From contig NZ_CP130630.1 of assembly GCF_030551255.1 (NCBI RefSeq), forward strand, positions 10,043,001 through 10,107,000: a stretch of DNA of 64,000 nucleotides, written 5' to 3'. A program made the position numbers and the translations under genes. Origin of the DNA: Streptomyces sp. NL15-2K. Its GTDB lineage: Bacteria; Actinomycetota; Actinomycetes; Streptomycetales; Streptomycetaceae. Shown piece by piece: positions 10,110-22,972 of the stretch. The notes under the pieces are model-generated. The model did no database searches. It saw nothing but the letters and a program-made list of their open reading frames with translations, and was not told the origin of the DNA. The stretch's first letter is position 1. Every line of letters starts with the position of its first letter.

Positions 10110-11129
10110 ATGACCTCTGTAGCAGTGGCCGTCGCCGACGGGATGCCTCTGTTCGAGCTGGCCATTCCCTGCACGATCTTCGGGCCCGGCAACCCGGAGG
10201 CCGTCGGGGCCGGCTACGAGCTGGCCATCTGTGCGGCTCCCGGGGCGAATGTCGGGGGATGGCTGCGTTCCCAGACACCGCACACGCTGGACGACCTGGT
10301 GGAGGCCGACACCGTGATCGTCCCCGCCTGCGACGAAGCCATGGACCGGCCGCCCGCCGACCTGGCCGAAGCCGTGCGTGCGGCACACGAACGGGGCGCG
10401 CGGGTCGCGTCCATCTGCACCGGGGCGTTCGTGCTGGCCGCCGCGGGGCTGCTCGACGGACGCCGCGCCACCACCCACTGGATGTACGCCCGAAGGCTGG
10501 CCGACCGCTACCCGGAGGTCGAGGTGGACGCCGGTGTGTTGTACGTCGACGAGGGCGACGTGCTCACCTCGGCCGGACAGGCGGCGGGGATCGACCTCTG
10601 TCTGCACATGGTCCGCGACGACCATGGCGTGACCATGGCCAATACGCTGGCACGGCGGCTCGTCGTGGCTCCGCACCGCGCGGGCGGCCAGGCCCAGTTC
10701 ATCGCCGGCCCACTGCCGGACGCCGGCGGCCCGGGCACCGATGGCGACCAGTACGCTCTGTCCGCCCTGCTCGACCGGACGAGGGAACGTCTCGACGAGC
10801 CGGTCACCGTCGCCGAGCTGGCTCGCCGGGCGAACATGAGCCTGCGTCATTTCAGCCGCCGGTTCATCGCGGTCACCGGCACCAGCCCCCTGCAGTGGCT
10901 GCTCACCCAGCGCATCCGTCGCGCACAGGAGCTGCTCGAAACGACCGACAGCAGTATCGAGCAGATCGCCGAACAGGTCGGAATGGGCACGGCTACCACC
11001 TTGCGCCGAAACTTCAACCGCATCGTCGGCATTTCGCCGACCGCTTATCGGCGCGAGTTCACCGAGTCCCGTGGCCTGCGGGTCGCTCCCGATCGGCCGG
11101 CCGCGAGAGAAATCCCAGGAGCGACCTGA
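10110..11129 (+). CDS. GlxA-family transcriptional regulator (DJ-1/PfpI domain plus AraC HTH)
   Basis: 339 residues from ATG 10110; an upstream in-frame GTG at 10092 is less likely. The N-terminal ~190 residues form a DJ-1/PfpI amidase-like domain with the nucleophile-elbow region ASICTGAFVLAAAGLLDGR. The C-terminal ~100 residues are a double helix-turn-helix AraC domain (ANMSLRHFSRRF, then IAEQVGMGTATTLRRNF). Proteins with this layout regulate stress, amine or drug-efflux genes. The divergent placement against the MFS gene, with only ~70 bp between starts, suggests it controls that exporter and itself. An imperfect inverted sequence, GGCCAACT...AAGTGGCC, lies in that gap. Confidence 0.88.
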   Translation: MTSVAVAVADGMPLFELAIPCTIFGPGNPEAVGAGYELAICAAPGANVGGWLRSQTPHTLDDLVEADTVIVPACDEAMDRPPADLAEAVRAAHERGARVASICTGAFVLAAAGLLDGRRATTHWMYARRLADRYPEVEVDAGVLYVDEGDVLTSAGQAAGIDLCLHMVRDDHGVTMANTLARRLVVAPHRAGGQAQFIAGPLPDAGGPGTDGDQYALSALLDRTRERLDEPVTVAELARRANMSLRHFSRRFIAVTGTSPLQWLLTQRIRRAQELLETTDSSIEQIAEQVGMGTATTLRRNFNRIVGISPTAYRREFTESRGLRVAPDRPAAREIPGAT

Positions 11130-15381
<4,252 letters not shown>

Positions 15382-15396
15382 CGCACCGCGTACGGC

Positions 15397-15427
15397 TCCG
15401 GCAGGGCGCGGCGCACGCCCTGCCGGA
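15397..15427 (+). terminator. Rho-independent-type hairpin after the beta-galactosidase gene
   Basis: TCCGGCAGGGCG and CGCCCTGCCGGA form a perfect 12-base stem around a 7-base loop, starting 15 bases after the stop codon. A modest T-containing tail (GGGTTTCC) follows. Position and stem strength fit a terminator. Confidence 0.8.
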
Positions 15428-15490
15428 CCGGGTTTCCCGTGCGTGCGCTGTGCCGGTCCTGGTCGGCCTCAACGGACTACGGTTGCCGCG

Positions 15491-15550
15491 CGACTCCGCG
15501 CGACTCCGCGCGACTCCGCGCGACTCCGCGCGACTCCGCGCGACTCCGCG
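15491..15550. repeat. Six perfect tandem copies of a 10-bp unit
   Basis: CGACTCCGCG is repeated six times without a mismatch, preceded by a partial unit. It lies between the beta-galactosidase terminator and the alkA-like gene, ~85 bases before the likely start. The unit is one helical turn long and is not a multiple of three, so copy-number change would alter promoter geometry or shift any longer N-terminal frame. Confidence 0.95.
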
Positions 15551-15635
15551 TGGCGATCCGGCGGGGTCCAGGACACGGGAGGTTGATGTCGGATTCTCGC
15601 CAGCCCCGGTCCGGCCCGTGCCCGATGCTGGACGC

Positions 15636-17135
15636 ATGCAGATGGGGATGCACACCGACACCGAGCGCTGCGTGCGCGCCGTCCAGTCCAAGGACGCCCG
15701 CTTCGACGGCTGGTTCTTCACGGCTGTCCTGACCACCCGCATCTACTGCCGGCCCAGCTGCCCGGTGGTTCCGCCCAAGCCCGAGAACATGACCTTCTAC
15801 CCGAGCGCGGCGGCTTGCCAGCAGGCCGGCTTCCGGGCCTGCAAGCGCTGCCGGCCCGACACCAGCCCGGGCTCCCCGGAGTGGAACCAGCGCGCCGACC
15901 TCGTGGCCCGCGCCATGCGGCTGATCGCCGACGGCGTCGTGGACCGCGAGGGCGTGCCCGGACTCGCCGCCCGGCTCGGCTACAGCCCCCGGCAGATCGA
16001 ACGCCAGCTGCTCGCCGAACTGGGCGCGGGCCCCCTCGCCCTCGCCCGCGCCCAGCGCGCCCAGACGGCCAGGCTCCTCATCGAGACGACCCCGCTCACG
16101 ATGGCGGAGATCGCCTTCGCCGCCGGTTTCTCCTCGATCCGCACCTTCAACGACACAGTGCGCGAGGTCTTCGCCCTCTCACCCAGCGACCTGCGCGCCC
16201 GGGTACCGAAGAAGACCTCCCCGGCCGGCCCGGTCGGCCCGGCCACCCCGGGCGCCCTCACCCTCCGCCTCCCGTTCCGCGCCCCCCTCAACCCCGACAA
16301 CCTCTTCGGCCACCTCGCGGCGACCGCCGTCCCGGGCGTGGAGGAGTGGCGTGACGGCGCCTACCGGCGCACGCTCCGACTGCCGTACGGCCACGGCATC
16401 GTGGCCCTCGCCCCGCGCCCCGACCACATCGCCTGCCGCCTCACCCTCAGCGACCTGCGCGACCTGACCGTCGCCATCAGCCGCTGCCGCCGTCTGCTCG
16501 ACCTGGACGCCGACCCGGTCGCGGTCGACGACCAACTGCGTACGGATCCGCTCCTCGCGCCCCTGGTCGACAAGGCGCCCGGCCGACGCGTGCCGCGCAC
16601 GGTCGACGAGGCGGAGTTCGCCGTACGGGCCGTACTCGGCCAGCAGGTTTCCACAGCGGCGGCCCGCACCCACGCGGCCCGCCTGGTCACCGCGCACGGC
16701 GAACCGGTGGACGACCCCGAGGGCGGCCTCACCCACCTCTTCCCGGCCCCCGAGGCGCTCGCCGCCCTCGACCCCCAGTCACTCGCGATGCCCCGCACCC
16801 GCCGTACCACCTTCACCACACTGATACGCGAACTCACCGACGGTGCACTCAACTTGGGCGTGGAGAGCGACTGGTCGCAGACCCGAGCCCGGCTCCTCGC
16901 CCTCCCCGGCTTCGGCCCCTGGACGGTTGACGTCATCGCGATGCGCGCCCTCGGCGACCCCGACGCCTTCCTCCCGACCGACCTCGGAATCCGCCGCGCC
17001 GCCCAGGAATTGGGCCTGCCGTCGACCCCGGCGGCGCTCACGGCCCGCGCGGCGGCCTGGCGGCCCTGGCGGGCGTACGCCGTCCAGTACCTGTGGGCGA
17101 CCGACAGTCACCCGATCAACTTCCTTCCCGTATAA
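15636..17135 (+). CDS. alkA: Ada metal-binding/AraC/AlkA fusion: 3-methyladenine DNA glycosylase
   Basis: 499 residues from ATG 15636; in-frame ATGs at 15642 and 15648 are equally possible. Order of domains: Ada-type zinc domain with four Cys (IYCRPSCPV and FRACKRCRPD), AraC-type HTH (~residues 85-180), AlkA N-terminal fold (~195-320), and the HhH-GPD glycosylase domain with PGFGPWTVDVIAMRALG and the catalytic Asp in DAFLPTDLGI. The Ada Cys can take a methyl group from phosphotriesters and turn the protein into an activator; the glycosylase removes alkylated purines. It is followed 17 bp later by ogt, a common actinomycete pairing that makes an adaptive-response operon. A tandem repeat tract lies upstream. 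Confidence 0.93.
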   Translation: MQMGMHTDTERCVRAVQSKDARFDGWFFTAVLTTRIYCRPSCPVVPPKPENMTFYPSAAACQQAGFRACKRCRPDTSPGSPEWNQRADLVARAMRLIADGVVDREGVPGLAARLGYSPRQIERQLLAELGAGPLALARAQRAQTARLLIETTPLTMAEIAFAAGFSSIRTFNDTVREVFALSPSDLRARVPKKTSPAGPVGPATPGALTLRLPFRAPLNPDNLFGHLAATAVPGVEEWRDGAYRRTLRLPYGHGIVALAPRPDHIACRLTLSDLRDLTVAISRCRRLLDLDADPVAVDDQLRTDPLLAPLVDKAPGRRVPRTVDEAEFAVRAVLGQQVSTAAARTHAARLVTAHGEPVDDPEGGLTHLFPAPEALAALDPQSLAMPRTRRTTFTTLIRELTDGALNLGVESDWSQTRARLLALPGFGPWTVDVIAMRALGDPDAFLPTDLGIRRAAQELGLPSTPAALTARAAAWRPWRAYAVQYLWATDSHPINFLPV

Positions 17136-17152
17136 GGACGTAGGCACAGCAG

Positions 17153-17647
17153 ATGAAGCAGCACACCGTGATCGACAGCCCCTACGGCCCCCTCACTCTC
17201 GTCGCCGACGACGGCGTCCTGTGCGGCCTCTACATGACCGACCAACGCCACCGCCCACCGGAGGAGACCTTCGGCCCCCGCGACGACCTGCCGGCCTTCG
17301 GCGAAGCGGCCGACCAGCTCAAGGCGTACTTCGCGGGCGAGTCGAAGGAGTTCACCCTGGAACTCCGCCTCACCGGCACGCCCTTCCAGCGCACCGTGTG
17401 GGAACAACTGCGCCGAATCCCCTACGGCGAGACCCGCACGTACGGCCAACTGGCCGACGCCCTCGGCAAAGCCGGCGCCTCCCGGGCCGTCGGCCTGGCC
17501 AACGGCAGGAACCCGATCGGCATCATCGTCCCCTGCCACCGCGTCGTCGGCGCCGACGGAAGCCTCACGGGCTACGGCGGCGGCCTGAACCGCAAGCAGC
17601 GACTGCTGGACTTCGAGCGGGGTGAGAGCGTAGAGGCCCTCTTCTAG
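17153..17647 (+). CDS. ogt: Methylated-DNA--protein-cysteine methyltransferase
   Basis: 164 residues with the invariant active-site motif PCHRVV and the DNA-binding helix TYGQLADALGKAGASRAVGLAN. It takes the alkyl group from O6-alkylguanine onto its cysteine in a single, suicidal turnover. It lies 17 bp after the alkA-like gene on the same strand, so the two are co-transcribed. It converges with the sirtuin gene, with ~20 bp between the two stops. Confidence 0.95.
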   Translation: MKQHTVIDSPYGPLTLVADDGVLCGLYMTDQRHRPPEETFGPRDDLPAFGEAADQLKAYFAGESKEFTLELRLTGTPFQRTVWEQLRRIPYGETRTYGQLADALGKAGASRAVGLANGRNPIGIIVPCHRVVGADGSLTGYGGGLNRKQRLLDFERGESVEALF

Positions 17648-17666
17648 GAGGCCCTCTTCCAGTCAG

Positions 17667-18404
17667 TCAGGGCGCTTTCTGGTCACTCAAGGTGCGCAGC
17701 AGCTTCGGCAGTGCCGTGCCGATCGGCTCCCGTATCACCTCGTCGGCCCGGTCGTCGTACGGTGTCGGCTCGGCGTTGACGATGATCAGCCGTGCCTCAT
17801 GGTCGGCGGCGACCCCCGCAAGCCCGGCGGCCGGCTGCACCTGAAGACTCGTCCCGACCGCGACGAACACCTGGCACGCCTTGCTGATCGCCACCGCCTC
17901 ACCCAGCACCACCGGATCGAGCCGTTCGCCGAACATCACCGTGGCCGACTTCAGGATCCCGCCGCACTCCAGGCACGGCGGATCCTCCTCACCGGCATCT
18001 ACCCGGGCGAGCGCGTCCTCCATGGGACCGCGCGCATGGCACTTCGTGCAGACGACGCTGCGTGCGGTGCCGTGCAGTTCGAGCACCTTGCGGGCGGGCA
18101 TCCCGGCGAGCTGGTGCAGCCCGTCCACGTTCTGCGTGATCACCCGCACCGGCACCCCGGACCGCTCCAGCTCGGCCACGGCCCGGTGCGCGGCGTTCGG
18201 CTCGGCCCGGAGGGTGCGGTTCTTGCGGCGCATCTGCCAGGACCGCCGCCGGATCTCCGGATCACCCATGTAGTACTCGTACGTCACGAGCTTCTCGGCC
18301 CCCGGATCCCGCCGCCACAGACCGTTCGGCCCGCGGTAGTCCGGGATTCCGGAGTCGGTCGAGATACCGGCGCCGCTCAGGATGGCGACGAGGGGCTTGG
18401 TCAT
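17667..18404 (-). CDS. Sir2-family NAD-dependent protein deacylase
   Basis: 245 residues from ATG 18404. Sirtuin motifs in order: GAGIS and SGIPDYRG (NAD loop), TQNVDGLH, the catalytic His in LELHG, a four-Cys zinc site (CTKC and CLEC), and VGTSLQVQPAAGL. It removes acyl groups from lysines using NAD and yields nicotinamide and O-acyl-ADP-ribose. MRRKNRTLRAEPNAAH lies in the helical segment after the NAD loop. The gene is monocistronic; the region before its start is repeat-rich. Confidence 0.93.
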   Translation of the reverse strand: MTKPLVAILSGAGISTDSGIPDYRGPNGLWRRDPGAEKLVTYEYYMGDPEIRRRSWQMRRKNRTLRAEPNAAHRAVAELERSGVPVRVITQNVDGLHQLAGMPARKVLELHGTARSVVCTKCHARGPMEDALARVDAGEEDPPCLECGGILKSATVMFGERLDPVVLGEAVAISKACQVFVAVGTSLQVQPAAGLAGVAADHEARLIIVNAEPTPYDDRADEVIREPIGTALPKLLRTLSDQKAP

Positions 18405-18524
18405 GTCACCGAGGGTAGGACGGGCGGTCCGGGGGCGGCGAACGATATCCGTCGTGGAAGTCATGGACGTCGAGGGCTGTCTCATGCCGTCGGCGGTGGA
18501 CGGTGGACAATCGCCGGACGCTCG

Positions 18525-18645
18525 TAGCCCGCAGCCCATAGCCCGCAGCCTGTAGACAGTGTGCAGTCCGCAGTCGCAAGTACACAGTCCGCAGTCGCCA
18601 GTCCGGGGTCCGCAGTCGGCAACCGGCACCGGGCACCGGGCGTCA
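18525..18645. repeat. Imperfect short repeats between the sirtuin and NUDIX genes
   Basis: The 246-bp gap (18405-18650) holds runs of related words such as GTAGCCCGCAGCC, GCAGTCCGCAGTCGC and ACAGTCCGCAGTCGCC, repeated with small changes, then ACCGGCACCGGGCACCGGGC. No supportable gene is present. It looks like decayed tandem repeat DNA rather than an operator. Confidence 0.6.
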
Positions 18646-18650
18646 CGGTG

Positions 18651-19145
18651 TCAGCCGACCCGCTGCCCGTTCTCCAGCTCCGCCGTCCCCGAGCCCTCGG
18701 CGAGGACGTCCAGCGCGGCCAGCACACGGTGGCCCGTGGCGCCCGGCAGGTATCGGGTGAGTTCCTCGCGGGGCACGAGCCGCCAGGACAGCAGCTCCTC
18801 CTCCTGGAGCCGGATCGCCTTGAGGTCGTCCTCGCCGAGGACCCCGCCGTCGTACAGATACGCCACCAGCGGCGGCCGGGCCGTCCCGTGCACCCAGTCC
18901 ACCGCGAGCAGCCGGCCGAGCTCGCGGTCCAGGCCGATCTCCTCGGCGGTCTCGCGGCGCGCGCCCTGGCGCGGGGTCTCGCCGTCGTCGGACTCGATCG
19001 TGCCGCCGGGAAGCGCCCAGCCCTCACGGTAGTTGGGCTCGACCAGCAGTACCCGGCCCCTCGCGTCGCGGAAGAGGGCGGCCGCACCGGCGAGGACCCG
19101 AGGGAGACCGGCGATGTACGTGGCGAAGTCTGGAGTGGTGGTCAT
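18651..19145 (-). CDS. NUDIX hydrolase
   Basis: 164 residues with a full Nudix box in the stretch ESDDGETPRQGARRETAEEIGL (REtaEEiG core). The family cleaves nucleoside diphosphates linked to another group; ADP-ribose, (d)NTPs and NADH are common substrates and the sequence does not choose between them. The N-terminal part RVLLVEPNYREGWALPGGTIE is a typical beta-strand entry to the box. It lies ~50 bp downstream of the four-gene conflict operon on the same strand, so readthrough is possible. Confidence 0.88.
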   Translation of the reverse strand: MTTTPDFATYIAGLPRVLAGAAALFRDARGRVLLVEPNYREGWALPGGTIESDDGETPRQGARRETAEEIGLDRELGRLLAVDWVHGTARPPLVAYLYDGGVLGEDDLKAIRLQEEELLSWRLVPREELTRYLPGATGHRVLAALDVLAEGSGTAELENGQRVG

Positions 19146-19192
19146 TCAGGAAAGGGTAACGGCGACACGGCGGCCGGCCCGCGGTGTCGGGG

Positions 19193-22100
19193 TCAGGCCT
19201 CCGGGAACGGATCGTCGCCGAGCAGCCGCCGGGTGGCGAGCGTGTCCTCGTGATCCGCTCCGAGCACGCGCACACGCTGGAGGTACAGACTCCGCGCCAT
19301 CTCCATCCCCTCGTTCTCCTGGCCCGATCCGAGCAGTGCGATGGCGAGCTCGTGGGCACTCGCCAGCGTGCTGGGATGGTCGCCCCCAAGAGCCTGGGCC
19401 CGGCCCCGATGAGCGGTACGCGCTTTCCGCAGGGCCTCGTCGTAGCGGTCGAGGGCGATCAGCGTGACGGCCAGGTTGTGGTAGGCCAGCAACGTGGCGG
19501 GATGCTGCTCCCCGACGGAGGACCGCCAGCCCTCGAGCACGGCGCTGTACACCGCGTACGCCTCGTCGCGGCGGTCGAGCCGGTTCAGCGTGTACGCCCG
19601 TTGCTGGTGCGTGTTCAGTGTGTCCGGATGCTCCGGGCCCAGCGTCGTCGTGCGCCGCGACGCCGTGTACTCGAAGGTGGAGAGGGCTTCCGTGAACCTC
19701 TTCGACTTCAAGTACAAGGCGCCCATCTCGTAGTGACTGGAGAGGGTGCCGGGGTGGTTGGCGCCGAGCAGGTCGCGCTGTTCGGCGGCGATGGCCTGCA
19801 GCGCGGTGAGCGCCTCCTGCACGAGTCCCGACCGCCCCATGAAGACAGCGTGGCGCTGCTCGTCCGTCAGCTTCGCGGCCGGGTCGACACGCGGCGCCGT
19901 CAGCAGCCGGCGGAAGCCGACGCCGGTCTGGGGGGAGCCGCCGTAGGTGAGGGAGCCCGCGCCGTCGTCGCCGAGGACGATCCGGTAGTCGAGTTCGGTC
20001 GCGGGGTCGGCCGTGCCCTCCAGCACAAGGAGGTGGACACCGAGCTCGGGCCGCAGGGCACGCCGCCAGGCGGCCATCGTCTCGGCGTCCCGCGCCTCGG
20101 TGACCACGACCACCGGGCCGAGCGGCGGAGAGGGCAGGATCGTGGCGCGGGTCTGGTCGAGCAGGATCGAACGGCGGTGCAACTCTCCGCCAAGTGCCTC
20201 GTCCACGTCCCTGGTGTCCGGCTGGAGGACGACTTGGCGCAGTGTTCTGGCGGCCGCGGGTTCCAGATACAGGCGGGCATCCCCGACGAGTACGAACCGG
20301 ATCTCGTCCGGCGCGTAAAGGCGGCGGGCCATGCCGTTCACAATGGTGTAGAGCAGGGCGGCCCGTGCGGCGAACGGCCCCTGGACGCTGCCGTGCGGGC
20401 CCATCTCGGCGAAGTCGAGGACCACCTTCCGGTCGTCGTCGCCGACACCGACCGGAACGGAACGGCGGACGACCGGCTCCCGGCCTGGCCGGAGCCCGAA
20501 GTCCCGCAGGAACAGGGCGAGATGCTCTGCCGAGGGGCGGTCCGCGAGGACCGGACCGCAGCAGAGTTGCAGCACCGCGCGCAGCCCGGGCGCCAACCCG
20601 GGACCGGCCGCCGCCAGCAGGAGTGATGCCAGCACCCCGACATCGTCGTGGCGGTCTTCGGAACGCCGGTCGACGCCCCATCCGGTCATGCAGACCTCGT
20701 CGCTGAACGGCAGGATCCGCTGCGCGGTGAGATTGCCGTGCACGATGCCCCTGGCGTGCGCGTGGGCGAGTACGTCCGCCGCGTGACGGCCGATGCCGAG
20801 GAAGCTCCCCTCCGGAAGCGGACCCCACCGATCCACCCGGTGGGCGAGACTCGGGACCGGGTAAGGGGGATCGCCGTTCTCCATGAGCAGGTTCGTCGCC
20901 GTCCAGGCGAGACCCACGTCCAGCAGGGCGGGCGCGCCCCTGCCCTTCAACGCGCGCAGCGTCTCGGCCTCCCGTTCCATGGACGCCTGGTCCGTGAACC
21001 GGATCGCCGCCGTTCGCCCCTTGTCGTCCCGCCCCAGGAACACCCCCTCGTCCGCCCGGGCCCGCTCGTGGCGGGCGAACAACCGCCAGCCACCCGCGGT
21101 CCGGGGGTCGCCCTCGCCGAGCGACAGCCACGGCGAATCGGGCGCGTCGACGAACTCGGGCAGCGTCTCCTCCGCCGCCTCGTCCGCGGCCGGTTGCTCC
21201 GGCACAGCAGGCGCGCGGGCGGGGCCCCGGGCGGACGCGGTCACCACGTCCGCCGGCACACCCAGCCGCCGCAGCAGACGCCGGTCGATCCAGCCGAACG
21301 CCTCCGACCCGGGGGCGGCCTGGTCCATGCCGTCCGGATCCGCCAGCCAGGCGGGAAAGTCGGGGGAGCGGCCGACCAGCCGGACCAACCGGTCGGCGAC
21401 GGCCCGGCCGGACTTGAGGAGCTCGACGGCGGGAGCCGTCCCGAGCAGGATGCCGCGGGCCTCCTCGCAGAAGTCGTACCGACGATGCTGCGGGAGCAGC
21501 GGGCCCGGCTCCTCGCCGGTGCGGCGCATCAGCCCGCCGAGGAACACCTCCGCGAGGTGGCCCGTGTCGAACCGCGGGCCGAGCACCTGCTGCACGAGCC
21601 GCATGACCGGGACGGACACCGGAGCCATCGCTGCCAGATGCGCGGCCAGCCGGTAGGCCTCGGGGGAAGCCGTCTCCCGGAACCGCAGGACGGCCTGCGG
21701 GGCCCTGGCCGGCGTATCGGGGAGACCGGCGGCGGACGAGGCGGCGAGCAGGGGCAGCACCTCGCTCGTCCCCGGAGACGCCACCAGCGCCGCAAACGCG
21801 CCCAGCGCCTCCGGATCGGGCGCGAGGACGGGCACCGGGACACCGTCGAACGCCGCCAGCTCCGTCGGCAGTACCGGGTCCGCCACCTCCCATTCGAGGT
21901 TCGCCGCACCGCGCCGCCGCGTGGTGACACGCCAGCGCGCTGCCCGTAGGCCTGACCCCTCCCACAACTGCCGGGGCAGGACGTGCAGTATGGCCGTCGG
22001 GCCGTACCGCCCCCACTGCCCGAGCTGCTCCCGCATCCGGCCGTCGCGCCAGGCCCCGCCCGCGCCGTCGCTGACGACGAGAAGGAGCGTCCGGCCCGTC

Positions 22101-22972
22101 GTGTCCGTCACCGTGGAGGGAGGCAAGGGGGCGGCCCCGGCCAGGAACGGGCGGCGGGCGAGCCGCGGGGCGTGCGGGCCGCGTGTGTCCAGGCCCAGGA
22201 CGCGTACGGTGCGGAACGCGCCGCTGCGTTCCAGCAGGCTTTTGACCTCGGTCGCGAGGCGCTGCCACAGGAGCATCGAGGTGCCGTCGTCCACCAGGAG
22301 CGTGACGTCCAGCCAGCGGGCCTGCGTCGGCCGCAGCACGGCGTCCGTCAGGCCGGTCTCCGCGGTCGCCTCGGCGGTGGCCGTCTCGTCCAGCTCCGAG
22401 TCACGCGGGTCACGGACGCGCAGCTTCAACGGACGTAGGGAGCGGCCCAGTTGAAGTTGACCGAAACGCGACGCCCGCGGCGCCGGTGCACGGAGGGGAC
22501 GCACGGGCGCGGTCGGGCGCGACGACGGCCGGTCGGCGTCCGCGTGCAGGGCGAGATGCGGCTGCGCCGCCGGCAGGGGAGCAGGTTCGTCACCGTCCGC
22601 CGGAGGCGGCGTGGCGCCTGCGCCGGGCGGATCCTTGCGCGGCGCGAACCAGTCGGTCGCCGGGGCCGGTGAAGCGGGGGCGGCGGTGTCGTCCGGGGTG
22701 CCGGACTCGGGTTCCGGGTCCGAACCCGGGCCGCTCACCCCGCCGACCGCCCGTGCCAGCGGCGCAGACACGTCCGCGGGCATGCGTCTCGCCAGCCACA
22801 GCGTGTCCAGCAACTCGTCGGGGGTCAGCTCCACACCGCTCTCGGTGAGGATCGTGGCCACCCGCCCAAGGGCCTGAGCGCGTGCCGTGGGCGATCCATG
22901 GGGAGACGGCGGATCCCGGTCCGGCTCTCCGCCACTCTCCCCGCTCCGCCCGGATCCGGTCCGCACGTTCAC
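19193..22972 (-). CDS. vWA / pseudokinase / TPR protein (SAV_2336-like) of a MoxR-trypsin system
   Basis: 1259 residues, GTG start. From the N-terminus: a short helical domain (~30-80, LTPDELLDTLWLARRM), a Pro/Ala-rich linker, and a von Willebrand A-like domain (~220-420) whose MIDAS-like loop reads VDDGTSM and whose next strand reads LLLVVSDGAGG. A kinase-fold region (~630-830) lacks key residues: the beta-3 lysine is Arg (TAAIRF) and the catalytic loop reads IVHGNLTAQ instead of HRDLKPxN, so it is probably a pseudokinase. After a further domain (~840-1040), tetratricopeptide repeats run from ~1065 to 1235 (LGANHPGTLSSHYEMG, LGPEHPDTLNTHQQRA). The start overlaps the MoxR stop by one base. 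It probably acts as sensor or scaffold. The family match is from recall of SAV_2336-type proteins. Confidence 0.85.
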   Translation of the reverse strand: MNVRTGSGRSGESGGEPDRDPPSPHGSPTARAQALGRVATILTESGVELTPDELLDTLWLARRMPADVSAPLARAVGGVSGPGSDPEPESGTPDDTAAPASPAPATDWFAPRKDPPGAGATPPPADGDEPAPLPAAQPHLALHADADRPSSRPTAPVRPLRAPAPRASRFGQLQLGRSLRPLKLRVRDPRDSELDETATAEATAETGLTDAVLRPTQARWLDVTLLVDDGTSMLLWQRLATEVKSLLERSGAFRTVRVLGLDTRGPHAPRLARRPFLAGAAPLPPSTVTDTTGRTLLLVVSDGAGGAWRDGRMREQLGQWGRYGPTAILHVLPRQLWEGSGLRAARWRVTTRRRGAANLEWEVADPVLPTELAAFDGVPVPVLAPDPEALGAFAALVASPGTSEVLPLLAASSAAGLPDTPARAPQAVLRFRETASPEAYRLAAHLAAMAPVSVPVMRLVQQVLGPRFDTGHLAEVFLGGLMRRTGEEPGPLLPQHRRYDFCEEARGILLGTAPAVELLKSGRAVADRLVRLVGRSPDFPAWLADPDGMDQAAPGSEAFGWIDRRLLRRLGVPADVVTASARGPARAPAVPEQPAADEAAEETLPEFVDAPDSPWLSLGEGDPRTAGGWRLFARHERARADEGVFLGRDDKGRTAAIRFTDQASMEREAETLRALKGRGAPALLDVGLAWTATNLLMENGDPPYPVPSLAHRVDRWGPLPEGSFLGIGRHAADVLAHAHARGIVHGNLTAQRILPFSDEVCMTGWGVDRRSEDRHDDVGVLASLLLAAAGPGLAPGLRAVLQLCCGPVLADRPSAEHLALFLRDFGLRPGREPVVRRSVPVGVGDDDRKVVLDFAEMGPHGSVQGPFAARAALLYTIVNGMARRLYAPDEIRFVLVGDARLYLEPAAARTLRQVVLQPDTRDVDEALGGELHRRSILLDQTRATILPSPPLGPVVVVTEARDAETMAAWRRALRPELGVHLLVLEGTADPATELDYRIVLGDDGAGSLTYGGSPQTGVGFRRLLTAPRVDPAAKLTDEQRHAVFMGRSGLVQEALTALQAIAAEQRDLLGANHPGTLSSHYEMGALYLKSKRFTEALSTFEYTASRRTTTLGPEHPDTLNTHQQRAYTLNRLDRRDEAYAVYSAVLEGWRSSVGEQHPATLLAYHNLAVTLIALDRYDEALRKARTAHRGRAQALGGDHPSTLASAHELAIALLGSGQENEGMEMARSLYLQRVRVLGADHEDTLATRRLLGDDPFPEA

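Noticed and set aside
15481..15560. Possible CRISPR-like array
   Set aside because: The repeat unit is 10 bp with no spacers; it is a simple tandem repeat, and no cas gene is present.
15450..15635. Extended N-terminus of the AlkA-like protein through the tandem repeats
   Set aside because: It would add a low-complexity repeat peptide not seen in Ada-type proteins; the domain starts right after the ATGs at 15636-15648.
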